A DNA stretch of 64,000 nucleotides from Porodaedalea pini (taxonomy: Eukaryota; Basidiomycota; Agaricomycetes; Hymenochaetales; Hymenochaetaceae), in contig NBAY01000028.1 in NCBI GenBank assembly GCA_002794775.1, positions 434,001 to 498,000 of the forward strand, read 5' to 3'. The translations under genes were made by a program, and so were the position numbers. Each line of letters opens with the position of its first letter. Positions within the stretch are counted from its first letter, which is position 1. Of the stretch, positions 1-11,071 are shown piece by piece. The notes below the pieces were generated by a model, which worked only from the letters and a program-made list of their open reading frames with translations, was not told the origin of the DNA and made no database searches.

Positions 1-409
1 GCCCATCCTTCTCACTCTCACTCTTGTTTGCCCACGCAATGATCTGGTTTGAGATGGACTCCAACTTCTCCATAGTGGGCTTGTTGAGCAGCAAATGGAC
101 TTTCTTGTCCACAATCTCAGGTGAGTCTGTCTCAATTGAGGCCCCACACCTGGACGTGCTGCCCGCGGCCCAGCGGTTCGCAGACTGCTCGAGCGGCGCG
201 ACGTGTTCGAAGGAGGAAGTAGCATTCACTTTGAACTGATTGGTAGAAGCGCTGATACGGTCCGACTCGTTGCGTGTTGAGCCGCCACATTTCCTACGCG
301 TACGCTTGTTGTCCACAGCGCCCGCGCCACCTGACTGGAAGAGCGAACCATAGGCGATGGACACCCGCCTGCGAATGGACAGTTTGTTCAGTGCAGAGAA
401 GTTCAGACT
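1..409 (-). pseudogene. eIF4G-like fragment (N-terminal edge of MIF4G domain), truncated
   Basis: Read on the minus strand, this codes for a stretch that closely resembles the start of the MIF4G domain of translation initiation factor eIF4G. It contains APLEQSANRW, then SPEIVDKKV, then LLNKPTMEKLESISNQIIAW, and ends ANKSESEKDG at the window edge. A degraded version of the basic RNA-binding patch (NKRTRRK near 290-305) precedes it, as in fungal eIF4G. In-frame codons run upstream only to a TAA at 410-412. None of the long eIF4G N-terminal region with the eIF4E-binding site is recognisable further upstream, where a foldback repeat begins. eIF4G scaffolds eIF4E, eIF4A and the 40S recruitment complex. 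I infer a truncated, diverged duplicate. The domain continues off the left edge, so an intact gene using an alternative 5' exon is not excluded. Confidence 0.7.
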
Positions 410-699
410 TTATGGTCTTCGGCTTGAAGATGAGCAAGTTGAAAGTTGGAAGTCGGACGGCATGTTGCCTGCAGCAGTGAGTGCACCCCACCAGGCGGCC
501 GGCGAAGCTACCACTTCGTGTGTGATGGTTGTGGTGGATGTGATCGAGGGTTTTTTCAGACGTTCTGTAAGGACGTCGGCACCAGACATATTGGAGTGGC
601 AGCAGATGTGAAGGCGTGTCGCGTCAAAACCAACATACATGTGATCAAGTTCCCACACCTCTTCTATGGACGACACATCCAGGTGTGGGAAATTGGACT

Positions 700-1370
700 T
701 GGCATCTGAAGTGCCTCCAAATACAAAATACATCATATCTCACTCAATTCTTCACAAAAACTCTTCAAAAAAGTTGCTAAATTTATGTTTCAATGGTTTC
801 TAAAAGTAATGTGAGCTTAGAGGATAGAAGGTGGAATATTGAGGCTGCAGTAGTGAGAATGGGTGTTTTTCTAGAAAAACTCCTTCCCTGATTTTTCCTG
901 AGCTCAATTTTGAAGCTAATGACATGAAACTTGTTGGAGAATGGTATCTATATTGTATATTAAATTATAGATGGCTTATAACAATGCAGGCATTTTTTGA
1001 CAACTGTCTGAGTCAAGCAAATTTGGGTGAGTTTGAGAGTTTCAGCACAACAGTCAAACAGGACAAGAGGAGACATTCACTCTAGTTCATCCCTAAAACA
1101 TCAACAGTATAATATATAGACCATTCTCCAACAAGTTTCATGTCATTGGCTTCAAAATTGAGCTCAGGAAAAATCAGGGAAGGAGTTTTTCTAGAAAAAC
1201 ACCCATTCTCACTACTGCAGCCTCAATATTCCAGCTTCTGTCTACTACGCTCACAAACATTTAGAAGCTGTTGAAAAATAAGTTTGGCAACATTTTTGAA
1301 ATGATTCTGTGAAGAATTGACAGAGATATGGATTTTACAAGTTTTTGAGGTGCTGAAATGCTCAAATTTT
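700..1370. repeat. Long-armed inverted repeat (foldback/MITE-like element)
   Basis: Positions 833-945 and 1120-1232 are inverted copies of each other with one mismatch seen over 113 bp. Weaker inverted similarity continues outward to about 700 and 1370. The loop of about 175 bp is AT-rich and noncoding. Such long-armed repeats are typical of nonautonomous foldback or TIR elements. No clear target-site duplication was found, so the superfamily is open. The outer left arm overlaps the apparent start of an ORF running into the eIF4G fragment, so that start is not a gene start. Confidence 0.75.
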
Positions 1371-1751
1371 GTGATCTTCACATATGCATGTCTCAAGACT
1401 TATGAAAAACACTGTAACCTGCAGATAGTTCATGGGTCCCAGTATAGGTCCAAGAAGCCAATCTAGTACCTGCACCTGTGTCAAGCCATGGCAGAATCTA
1501 ATGAATTCCACAATCAGTTTTTTATTCTACAAAATTCCATAGAATCTATGAGATGTGTCATTTTTCTATCCATATTCTAAATTTCAAGCTGCCAATTCTG
1601 TTCAATTCCAAAACTTGGACAATTTTCCATGAAATTCTACAAGTTTTCTAAATTTTGGACTGCATTCTCATGACATTCCAAAGATTCTACAATTTCCTAC
1701 AATTCTAATATCTTTCTAAGGGTTTCTGAGTGGGAGGTTTTTCCTGATGAC
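1371..1751. other. AT-rich noncoding stretch
   Basis: There is no open frame of useful length here. The sequence is rich in short motifs of the type ATTCTA and TTCCA, and looks like decayed repeat DNA. No gene or regulatory site is supported. Confidence 0.5.
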
Positions 1752-2456
1752 GTTGCTGATGGTTACGATGAGTGGTAAGCTGCCCAAGTATTGAATACCA
1801 GAGAATCGGGATGATAATTCAAAGTTTTTGTTCGTGAGGGACTGAGACTTTATACAAGTAGTTTGCTGGAGCAATCTTTGGATCCTGGCTTTCTGGAAAA
1901 TATGTCGTTTACTGGAGGAACACTAGTTTGCTGAAGCAATGTCTTTCGTACCACTGACCAAGACTGCCTGAAATATTGATACCGCCAACGTGAGTGAAAT
2001 TTCACTCAGTCTATAGACTCGCACAAAGGTCTTGATCTGGCCCAATCTGAAGTGAGTATACTAGTACACTTTGCTGGTAATCTTTGCTTCGTAAATAACG
2101 CAAAGCCACAATATCAATGTCAAGGATTTAATTTAGTGTACTTTGCAGAGCAGTAGTCACATCCCTTCGAAATATACAGTATACATGTATATATTTGACC
2201 CTTTGTGCGCCTTCATATTAATTGTCAAGCCGATGCCATCAACATTCTTGCAGTCAAGTTTACTTGACTTTTCTCACGGCCGCTTTGCTCTTTTAAAGTG
2301 CAGGTTGATGCCTGCTGTGCGTCTAAAGCTTAGTATGTTCCTATGTCGGTTTCGCGTTGCAGAAATCAGGACCCATAGGGCTCCGAGCTGTAGCATATTG
2401 GTTCCTGCTGGTATATGTTTCGTACGCGCCATGCGGGCGCTAGCTGCACCGTGTTT
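1752..2456. repeat. Dispersed duplication, copy 1 (partner at 6107-6765)
   Basis: This segment matches 6107-6765 in the same orientation with moderate divergence. Shared stretches include GCTGCCCAAGTATTGAATAC near 1780 and 6137, GTGAGGGACTGAGACTTTAT near 1835 and 6191, and a run through TATACAGTATA near 2170 and 6500. In the second copy this DNA is the upstream region of the RGG-tailed protein gene. Here the adjacent coding region is missing. I infer a duplicated promoter/5' region or an unrecognised repeat family. Short ORFs inside both copies are not convincing genes. Confidence 0.7.
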
Positions 2457-2960
2457 TATAGTTGCCATTGTTGAACCCCTGGACTGAACCATGGTTCAAT
2501 ACGTTTGAGGTTCGGTTCGGCCAGGTTCAAGAGTGGTGCGGTTCGAGGCTCCAAAAGGCACTCGAAAACAGCAACTATACGGTGTTTCCTGTTGAGTTGC
2601 CCTTTGCACCACCGTGGTACTGCTGACTGCGTGTTGCTGCATGCACGGAAGACATTCTTCCTAAGTTCCTTCCTTCTTATGTCTTTGCGAGATCCTGGGC
2701 GGACCGGAGAGAAAGAATTGAAGTACGAACGAGCTCGAAGGGGGTGCAGGCTACTATAGTTGCCGCGGTCCGGTCCGGGAAAAATATTGGCGGACCTTAC
2801 CTTTTTCAGAATAGTTGTCACACGTGATTTCACTGATTTTCATGCTGCAGAGGTTATTAGTGTGCTTAAAGTTCAGTTCAGAACCGAACTGGAAGTTCAG
2901 GTTCGGTTCAGGCGCGAGGCCGAACCAAACCGCAAGTTCAGTTTGCAGTGAGGCCATTTC
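2457..2960. repeat. Relics of MITEs with TATAGTTGCC ends
   Basis: Two starts reading TATAGTTGCC occur at 2457 and 2755 in the same orientation. The second is followed by GCGGTCCGGTCC, as at the left end of the intact MITE at 10434. The first is followed by a related pattern of GGTTCGGTTC-type subterminal repeats, with further GGTTC/GAACC motifs up to about 2930. No matching right end (GGCAACTATA) was found, so these look like truncated or nested copies of a hAT-like MITE family. Confidence 0.5.
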
Positions 2961-3516
2961 AAAAAAAATTGAACGCGAACGAACCGAGTCCTGTGGAGGC
3001 CAGTCCGCGTGCTGACCAGCAATGCCCGCCTCTTTTCTTCATCCGCAGCGCGCCAGACGAAGGTTGCTGTGCTCCGTGCCGCGGAGGCATCGGGCTGCCA
3101 CTATCACTACTGCTGAGGCTTGACCCACTTGTGTCATCCCTCAACTTGTACGATATCCGTCTTGCACCTGGTGTTACTGCCGCTGTTAGCCATGTTGACA
3201 ACTTCTGAAGAGGTACGTTGTTTGGTCTGTGTTCTGGTTGATGGATTGGAAGAAGGCTCAACGGATTTACTGGGCATGGCATGGGTGGACTTGATCGACT
3301 TTGATTACGTTGGCAGGATACGGGCAGATGATTCTGCGAGATGCCTTGGTGAAAGCACTCGAAGGATATATTGGCGGACTATACTGGTGGATGACAGATG
3401 AAACGCACGACGTGTATGGTCCACGTCGTTTTTATCCGCATCGAATGTGTTTCTGCCAATCTTGTTTTTGAGGAGCTTGGATGCCGAACGGGATTACTGA
3501 CCTCCTGTTCTGCTAG
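2961..3516. other. No supported gene; one exon-like stretch
   Basis: Most of this interval shows nothing recognisable. A plus-strand stretch at about 3328-3474 stays open and has protein-like composition (MILRDALVKALEGY, then GGLYWWMTDE), bounded by a possible acceptor (TTGGCAG) near 3318. It matches no family I know and ends at a TGA. It may be a relic exon. Confidence 0.25.
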
Positions 3517-3868
3517 ATGGCATCCACGAAATAGCTCTCTGTGCTCAGCACGACAGACGACGAGATCCAGCTTCTGCTGGCTGTGCAGTGCCATGTCGGC
3601 GCGAAGAACTGTGACAAGCACATGGAGCCGTACCTTTGGAAGCGCAGGCCCGACGGCATCGATATATTCAACATTTGCAAGACATGGGAGAAGATTGTCT
3701 TTGTTGCACGTATCATCGCTGCCGTGGAGAACCCGCATGACGTGTGCGTCGTTTCTGCCCGTCCCTATGGTCAGTGCGCCGTCCTCAAGTTCGCGGCGCA
3801 CACTGGTACGTAAGCGATTGCCGGCCGATTCACAAAGTACATCACGCGCTTGTTCAAGGAGCTCAATA
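3517..3868 (+). pseudogene. RPS0: 40S ribosomal protein uS2 (RPS0/RPSA) pseudogene, 5' part only
   Basis: The plus strand encodes the first 115 or so residues of ribosomal protein uS2, a structural component of the small ribosomal subunit. Recognisable family blocks are [62 protein letters not shown] and [10 protein letters not shown], then AIAGRFT and YITRLFKE. The ATG at 3517 is followed after five codons by TAG (3532-3534). A TAA at 3811-3813 sits where the family has Gln, consistent with CAA to TAA. A few residues are missing after AIAGRFT. The homology stops near 3868, well short of the roughly 290 residues of the intact protein. It is certainly non-functional as uS2. Whether it arose by retroposition or segmental copying is not visible. 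Confidence 0.9.
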
Positions 3869-3911
3869 TGTCAACACTCCCTAGACTATTTTCTTACCTT
3901 CTCCATATCTA

Positions 3912-4345
3912 GTAGGGCGCGGTGAGCTGACACCTAGACACTTGCGCATATATGCGAACCATCCGAACATTGTCGACTTTGCCGAGGCGGAAACGACGAA
4001 ACCGCAGCTCAACATCACCCTGCTCGAGGGGGAAAGTGGCGTAGCAGAGTATCCCCTTCGTACAGCTGCATTTGCAAACATCCATTCTCTGTCCTTGCAT
4101 TTCGTTAGTGCCTTCTAGTTTCTTCTTACATATCGAAGTGCATCTGATTCATTGTATCTGACCAGAACGAGGCCGTTGGGGAAGAAATGTCAAGGATTTA
4201 CTATATTGGCTTTAAAGGCGACACACGGCATGTGCAGAACGGAGGCATTCAGAAACTAGAAGTCCCAGCCGCAAACGCTGCAGATGCATCACTTGTCGAC
4301 AGAGTGGGGGATAAAGCCACAGGTCAACAGAGTACAGCTCGATGA
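3912..4345 (+). pseudogene. PITH-domain protein, C-terminal exons only
   Basis: Two exons (about 3912-4103 and 4166-4345) joined by a 62-bp GT-AG intron encode the C-terminal half of a PITH domain, the proteasome-interacting module of thioredoxin-like protein TXNL1. Visible blocks are GRGELTPRHLRIYANH, NIVDFAEAE, TKPQLNITLLEGE, EYPLRTAAF, then VGEEMSRIYYIGFKGDTR and KLEVPAANAADA, ending QQSTAR. The reading frame is intact through the stop at 4343-4345. No N-terminal PITH exons or thioredoxin domain are found upstream, where the uS2 relic lies instead. I infer a truncated gene copy. An expressed fragment with an unrecognised 5' exon remains possible. Confidence 0.8.
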
Positions 4346-4785
4346 TGTTGGCATTCCGATCTGATGTTATTAAATGGTACAAACGAATGACCTTGACTTT
4401 TTACGCTGGTGCGGTTGATTTGTTTATGAAAAATAATTGTATTCATTCGTCCTCGTTTCATTACCACTGGTCGATCGCACGCTTCAGTGAGGAAGCTAAG
4501 TCTGTTCGCAACATTTAACTGCTGTTTGGTGAAATTTATATCTCGACACTTGTGGCCATTCTCTGCTTTTCCACATCTGCTCTCAGAGGACTCGTTGGTA
4601 GGTACCCGAGCATGGATTTTCTTTCCCATTTCACACAAGATAAACTTCTTTGATTGACATTTCATTTAGAAACATGGCGATTACAGAAGGCGTAGGTGTG
4701 CGGCTATCACTATATGTAACCTCGAAATACAGACAGATCACAGTGTTGTCACTAGCTCGTCATACCCGCAATTCAGTGTTTCTCA

Positions 4786-4990
4786 ACCTCTCCCCTACTT
4801 GTCTCCCCTACTCGTCTCCTCTGCTTCCCCTTCCTCCACTTCCCCTTCCCCTGCCTCCCCTTCCTCTGTCTCCTCCTCTGTCTCCTCCTCCTCCCCTTCC
4901 CCTTCCTCCCCTCCCCCTTCCTCCACTTCCCCTTCCTCCCCTTCCCCTTCCTCTGTCTCCTCCTCCACTTCCCCTTCCTCTGTCTCCTGT
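4786..4990. repeat. Polypyrimidine low-complexity tract (encodes RGG tail on minus strand)
   Basis: The plus strand is almost pure C/T, built from CCTTCC, TCTGTCTCC and CCACTTCC units. On the minus strand it encodes the Gly/Arg/Asp tail of the overlapping gene. The units are imperfect and of mixed length, as expected from slippage in a coding microsatellite. Confidence 0.8.
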
Positions 4991-6100
4991 GCTGCTGCGG
5001 CTGTCACTATTATGGGTACTAGTAGTGTTATTTCCATCTGGAACGGGTCGGCGAAGACTAACGTGCTCTGTTCTAGATATAAACCGTTCAATGATATCAT
5101 GCGGCAAGCCTTTGGCTTCAAAGGCACCGTATTTCTCCACTATGTACTTCTTGCGTTCTTCCTCATTAGCATCAATAGCCCCTCGCAATTTCAAAATCGA
5201 CCCCTCTGAAACCCGCACACCATCCAAGACACGGAGCTGGTTAAAAGATCTGATTAGTACGCTGCTCTGTGACGTGCTTCGTTATTTTGCACTACTGACC
5301 TTACGGCCGCGCGAGGGCGTGGCATTAATTACAAGGAACATGAAAGTACATGCCCACCCTGATGTGTCACCTTTTGTCAGTGTCACAATCCTTTTTGAAT
5401 CTTCTTCGAATTTTATAATGAAGTCGGGTTGGCCTTTCTTTCCGTATTCATGTTCATGGCTGCGGCCTTCTATGGGGACATGATACTTGCAGACTAGTGG
5501 ATAGTTAAAAGCACCGTGACGCTTGTCTTTAAGTTTCTGCCCTTCTTTTAAGCCGAAGGTACTGACAACCACTGTCTGGACAGTACGAGTGACATCGTCC
5601 TTCCCAATGACAATATGAGGGTGGAATGTCCTATCAAGAGAATCATCTTGCCATTGGCGGAGGCTTGCACTTGTGGTCACGGTAGTAGTCCCAATCTTCT
5701 CTGAGAATATAGCCAGATTCTGAGCAGGTTCCAAGAGAACATCGCCGGTTTGGATATCTCCATATGGCTTTTGACTAATACCCTCGTTTAAGGAATCGAC
5801 CTCCTCTTGAGGCTGGAAGTCGCTTGTCTCTTCTGGGTATTTCTGTTCGTTCTGGCGCGGTGGTGTATAAACTCCTTGAGGTCGAAAGATCTTCTTGGAT
5901 GGCTCGGGTTTGACCACCTGTTCCTTCCCTTTTTTTGCACCCTGTTTCTGTGGAGAACTAGCATCTGGGACGGGAGTTGTCTTATCTGTGGACTCGGATA
6001 CATCTGCCCCTTTTGGTTTCTCTTCTCGCTCCTGCTGCTGTGACAGGCTCCTTCGCTTCGGAGGCACATATAGCTTCAGGGCAGGCCTCTCATCAGGCAT
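4808..6100 (-). CDS. Protein of unknown function with RGG-rich C-terminus
   Basis: Two exons, 6100-5300 and 5236-4808, are joined across a 63-bp intron with a strong TACTAATCAG branch site, giving 409 residues. The start MPDERPALKLYVPPKRRS is the first ATG of the frame. The N-terminal third is charged and disordered and carries two short aromatic-Pro motifs (LYVPPKR and VYTPPRQ). Residues about 120-260 form a compact conserved-looking region with no family I can name. The last 75 or so residues are repeats of Arg, Gly, Asp and Ser such as GDRGRGRGGRGS. RGG tails usually bind RNA, so an RNA-binding or ribonucleoprotein role is inferred, not shown. The upstream DNA is one copy of a duplicated segment. 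The donor (AAG|GTCAGT) was chosen because it keeps phase; a nearby GTAAGG is an alternative. Confidence 0.65.
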
Positions 6101-6106
6101 GGCTAA

Positions 6107-6765
6107 TGTTGCTGATGGTAATGATGAGTTATAAGCTGCCCAAGTATTGAATACCAGAGAATTGAGTCGATGGTTCAGGATCTTTATTCGTGAGGGACTG
6201 AGACTTTATACAAATGCGGATCCTAGTTGCTGGAAAATTTGTTGTTTACTGGAGAAATGCTGGTTTGCTGAACTTGAAGCAATGTCTTTCGTACTATTGA
6301 CCAAATTTATCGAAATCTTGATATCACCAACGCAAGCGAGTTTTTGCCCAGTTCATAGACTAGCGCAAAGGACTTGATTTGGCCCAAGTGAGTACACTTT
6401 GCTGGTAATCTTTGTTTCGTAAATAATGCAAAGCCACAATATCAATGTCAAGGATCTAATTTAGTGTGCTTTGCAGAGTACTAGTCATATCCCTTCGAAA
6501 TATACAGTATATACGTATATATTTGACCCTTTATGTGCCTTCATATTAATCGCTGCTTTGTCCAAGCCGATGTCAAAGTTTACTTTATTTTTCTCACGGC
6601 CGCTTTGCTCTTTTGGAGTGCCTGCTGTGCGTCTCAAGCTTAGCATGTTCCTGTGTCGGTTTCGCATTGCAGAAATCAGGACCCAGTCTTGCATAGGGCT
6701 CCGAGCCGTAGCATATTGTACGCATACGCACCGTGCCGTATGACAATCGCGACCAACAAATATAC
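6107..6765. repeat. Dispersed duplication, copy 2 (partner at 1752-2456)
   Basis: This is a direct repeat of the segment described at 1752-2456. It lies immediately upstream of the minus-strand RGG-tailed gene and therefore probably includes its promoter. The copies differ by many substitutions and small indels, so the duplication is not recent. Confidence 0.7.
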
Positions 6766-7612
6766 GGCGTATGCGTAAAAGGAATTTCAGAAATGCTGTA
6801 TACGTCTTTCCGACAGTTGTTTGTACTCAGACCGCAGGTGCAACAATAGTGTGCGATGTCAAGACTCGGTCAACTTCATTGCGAGTTACCTTGATTGCAC
6901 TGCACTATGCGTCTCGGATGTCTTTCAGCTCATAGGTTCCGGCAGCAGCCCGAATGGGCACCGGTGTGTATCGTTCAAGACCATGAACATCAGCGACGAT
7001 GAGGTGGAGAAGTAGAAACAAAGAAAAAAAGTCAAGCCCACTACCGGCGGTTCTTGTCGACGATGTCGGCAATGCTAACGGTAAGACAGTGGCAAGCTCG
7101 TCCATGAACGACTCTGGTAGTACCCCGATTCGACATTCGAGGCACAGACAGCTGCTTACGGTTGTTACGGAGACCCAGTCATTAACATCCCACTCTATAC
7201 CAAATCATTTATGGCGCACCACCAGTGATTTGGGGACGACGTTCAATTTTTCACACCCTTAGTGCCGTTAACGGCCACTGCGTATATCTTATGAAGGCCG
7301 GAAAACTTGAACATATTTATTGGTCATATGCGCATAAGGTCTTGGATATACGCGCGTATGCGTATGCGCTGCGCTGCGTAGCCCTGATCGTTAGCGACCC
7401 GGAGCGTTGGCACCGCACCACTGAGTGGTTGAGTATAAGCCACAATAAGGAGTAGGACCAAAGAGTCACGATTTAAGTGTTGCTCTTGTGATTGCGGAAA
7501 CAGAAAGATTCGTTTCGGAAGATGCCGAAATGTCACGTGGAAATTGCAAGTTTGAACCACGGTCGATGTCGCGCTCAACACTAGGCCACAACACACTCTT
7601 CCTCTCCTCGCC
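6766..7612. other. Intergenic; no supported gene
   Basis: Only short open frames occur. A plus-strand stretch near 7127-7213 has protein-like composition (for example AAYGCYGDPVINIPLYTK) but no start, splice context or recognised family. The 5' region of the ELYS-like gene lies at the right end. Nothing else is supported. Confidence 0.4.
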
Positions 7613-10325
7613 ATGGACGTCGTGAGTCAACTTATACTGTTCGTCGTCAACAGTGACAAAATTAAGTCCTATACAGGATTCGCCTCCTCCTCGTCATGAC
7701 GAGCTCATTACCTATTTTGCGGTTCGCGCCGATGAGTTCGCTTGGAACGGCGACGTCCGCGAACGTATTCTCGCGCGTCGCGCGGCCATGTCTGGCCTCC
7801 TCTTCTTCGATATCCTCCTCCAGCTTGGCGGAATTGATGACCCGGACGCAATCTACCCTCCCGCCAATCTCTATGGCTTGAAGTGCCTCCTCGATGCCAT
7901 TGAATCCGCCTCGTACGACGCCATGAAGCGTGACTGCCTCATCTATTATCTTCTCAAGCAAAGTTCAGATGGCCGCGAGGTCGGCTATGTGAGCGAAAAG
8001 GTCATTTCTCCTCACTACGTCGCTCTCGCCGACGCGTACTGGGAACTTGACTCTGGCATCAACCTTGAGGTGCGTGTTGTATTTTGCACTTTGAAACGAT
8101 ACTAAGTTTCTCATAGGGTGCTCTATCGAAACTTTCGGATGCGCGAATAGTCAAGGAATACACAACGAAAATAATGGAGACACTTGAGCTTCACCCAGAA
8201 TCAGGAACCTTAATCCGCAAATTCGTGCGGACGTGCAAACCTGCACTGCGAGAGCCGAGTGACCTGGAGCGGTATATGATTGCAACCGCGGAATACAGTG
8301 CGGTGGAAGCCTGGAAGTATCAACGGACTTTTCCTGATAATTATCCAGCAAGAAAGACCCTATTGCACAAGCTTGTGGCTTGGACGCTGACTCGTGAGTC
8401 ATCTCATTTTTTTCTTTTTTTAAAAGATGAGGGCGTCTGACGGTGTTGCAGCCAAACCAAAACCTTTGCCTCTCACGCAGCTCCTCGCGCTGCCCTTCTC
8501 AAGATATGAAGAGTCTGTGCTGCAGGATTTTGCGATGCATCCCCCGGAGACGCTTCCCCCCGCCTCAATCGGAGTCGTGCGCGACATGGTCTGTGTACGA
8601 CTCATTCAGAGCTGCAAATACGCCGCTGCTGTGCGGTTCGATCGTCAATATCCCAGCTCTGGTGCAGGGGCTCGTGGGACATGGGGCACTGAGCGCGAGC
8701 GTATTGTCAAAGAAGTACTTTCGATCATGCCCGCGGCGGAGCGTGATCTCCTTGAGACGGAGCTTGCCGCGCTCGGCGAGGATGCGCGCATGAGGACATC
8801 GTCCGCAGGAAGTGCAAGTGCCAATCGGCCATGGTCGAATTCTAATCTCAGCGCGAGTAGCTCGGCGGATCTTGGTGCGTCGTGGGAAGACATTGGACGT
8901 CGGACAGCGGGTGCTCCTCGGAAGAGCTTTGGTGGACGACCAAGGACTTCTCTTCCGAACGGAATGGCTGCAAAACCGTCAATGTTCACTTCAGGTGCAT
9001 CGACATCGTCGCCACGACCTGCTCAGCCACTTTCCGGTCAGTCCACGCTTATCTCACAGAATTGCACAGCGTCAACATCGGCCAACTCGCCTACGCATCT
9101 ATTCTCTTCTTTCGTCAGCTCTGCGGAGTCCCCATCATCTGCTGCTCGTCTATTTGCTCAGAAGGCACCTGCACCGCCCAAGGCGAATGGTGTTGCGAAT
9201 GGCGTGCCAAAGACAAATGCCTTTATGATGCGTAACGCGTTCTTTGAGCCTCCAGAACCGCGTAGTCCGAGTCCGGAGGTGTTCGAGGTGAAACGTACCA
9301 GTGCAGTGCCCAACACGTCGCCTAAGCGCGCACAACCTCAGCCAACGACGCGTCTACCCACCCCGCCGCAGGAAGATATCGAAAGAGAGCAGGAAAGTCC
9401 CACACTGGAAGGGCAGACGCAGAACGAACGTGTAGAGGCAGCTTCGTCGGCTTCTGTAGATGGAGAGGGAGAGAATCAATCGCTAGCTAGCGAACGTGAG
9501 GACCTTGGCTTCTCGATCTTCGGCGCCGCTGCGCCAGCGCCAACGATGCGCCTCACTCCTTCCTCAGGCGAGTCGTCGCCAAAAAATAGGCGCAAGTCAT
9601 CGAGGGTCGATCTTGATCAGGATGAAGGAGCAGACAGTCAACGCAAAAAATTGCGTGTCTCAGTACCTGGCGCTTTCGTTCCTGATGAAGACCACGAACA
9701 CGAACTCCCAAGCCCTACGAGCGCCACTGTAAACCGGTCGCGGGTGCAAGTCTCCAACTCGGCTTCACGTCGCACGCCTTCGCGGACAGCGGCAGGCCGT
9801 CGCTCATCGCGCAAGCGCGCAGCGAGCCCAGATGACAGCGCCGACAACAATGATACCCACCACCTCAGCATCCCTGGGACGCTATTTGAGGACGATGAGG
9901 ACGAGTCAACTAATCGCGCAAACGGTCGTACAGACAGCCATGCTCCTCACAACAATGGTGATGCAGATAGCGAGGAAGCAGATGAACTGGGGCCGCTCCC
10001 GACTCACCGTACGAGACGCAAGACGGATCCTGCTGCAAATCTCGCTTCACCAGCAGCTGTGCCACGCACGCCTCGAAGAGGCACGCGTTCACTGCGGGGA
10101 AACAGTGCAGAACCCGAGGAAGGGCTCGTGTCTCAATCAACGGGCCGTCCCGTCCGCCGTTCGACGCGGCTTCAGTCAGTAGAGTTATCGCCGACAGCAG
10201 AACGCGCGGAGAAAATTGAGCAGAAAAAAGAAAAGAATGAGAAGGAGGCGCGTCCGCGCAAAAGTACTCGGACCGCTGGGGCGGGCGCTACTGCGACTGG
10301 GCGTGGGGCGACAAAGAGGAGATAA
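7613..10325 (+). CDS. ELYS-like nuclear pore assembly protein
   Basis: Four exons (7613-7621, 7677-8069, 8117-8393, 8452-10325) encode 850 residues. Residues about 5-330 match the ELYS-like domain of AHCTF1/MEL-28-type nucleoporins, which in fungi associate with the Nup107-160 (Y) complex at the nuclear pore. Visible blocks are GGIDDPDAIYPPANLYGLKC, DAIESASYDAMKRDCLIYYL, HYVALADAYWELDSGIN and, after the third intron, LLALPFSRYEES. The remaining 500 residues are Ser/Pro/Arg-rich and disordered, with basic patches such as GRPVRRSTR that could contact DNA or chromatin. The 9-bp first exon (Met-Asp-Val) was chosen because ATGGACGTC sits directly before a GTGAGT donor and restores frame. The gene lacks the beta-propeller of animal ELYS, as is usual in fungi. 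Confidence 0.8.
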
Positions 10326-10433
10326 TGAGCTCGTGGAAACTGTTTGTCTTTTTTTTTTGTTTGGATTTATTTTCTCTGTTGCTTTCTGTCATATAGCGTA
10401 TAATTATTTGCTCGAAGGCTGAATGGTCCTGTA

Positions 10434-11071
10434 TATAGTTGCCGCGGTCCGGTCCAGGTCCGGTCCAGGCAAAATGTCGGTGGACCGTAACCCGGACCGT
10501 TTTGGATTTTCCTCGGACCTGGACCGGACCCCAACTGGACCGCTTTGGACCGGACCTGGACCGCTGGTAAATTGAGAAGAAAAAGTTGAATTAATTCTAT
10601 TTATGCTTGAGACAAAGACATGCATTTGTAAAGGCCTATGTAGTACATCTATAGTATCTCTGTACTCAAAAGTTTCAGAAAGAAGGTGGATATGGCACTT
10701 GGTATCCACCAGACCTGCTCCTGAGTCCTGAGAAAACCTGTTCACACGGTATGCCCCTGCATAGGCAAGTAGTCATGTCACAGTGCTATGCAAAGCTCAA
10801 GCACATCTTCCGGTCTCACTAGAGCTGTTCTACTTCTTTGTCAACCAACTTGAGGCCAGTAATGATGTCAAACTAACTCCTACAAATATTTCTTCCGGTC
10901 CAGGTCCGGTCCAGGGTCCAGCTCGGTCCAGAAAAATGGCAGGAGAGCTGGACCCTGGACTGGACCACATCTGGACCTTAAGTGGACCGGACCGCGGTCC
11001 GGTCCACTTTGGGTCCGGTCCAGGTCCGGTCCTGGGTCCAGCGGTCCATGGACCGGACAACGGCAACTATA
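10434..11071. mobile_element. hAT-like MITE with GGTCC-rich ends
   Basis: A 638-bp noncoding element is bounded by perfect 11-bp terminal inverted repeats TATAGTTGCCG, followed inward by clusters of GGTCCGGTCC. It is flanked on both sides by the 8-bp direct repeat GTCCTGTA (10426-10433 and 11072-11079). An 8-bp duplication is the hallmark of the hAT superfamily. No transposase is encoded. It lies about 110 bp downstream of the ELYS-like gene. Confidence 0.85.

Noticed and set aside
2456..2833. Minus-strand ORF of 125 codons
   Set aside because: It spans MITE relics with GGTTC/GGTCC arrays, and its composition follows the repeats.
4650..5483. A 277-codon Pro/Leu-rich plus-strand ORF
   Set aside because: It is the reverse reading of the polypyrimidine tract and the RGG-tailed gene. 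It has no conserved features and no splice context.
7324..7614. Minus-strand ORF of 96 codons upstream of the ELYS-like gene
   Set aside because: It overlaps the ELYS promoter and start, has no splice context or recognised motif, and is likely chance.
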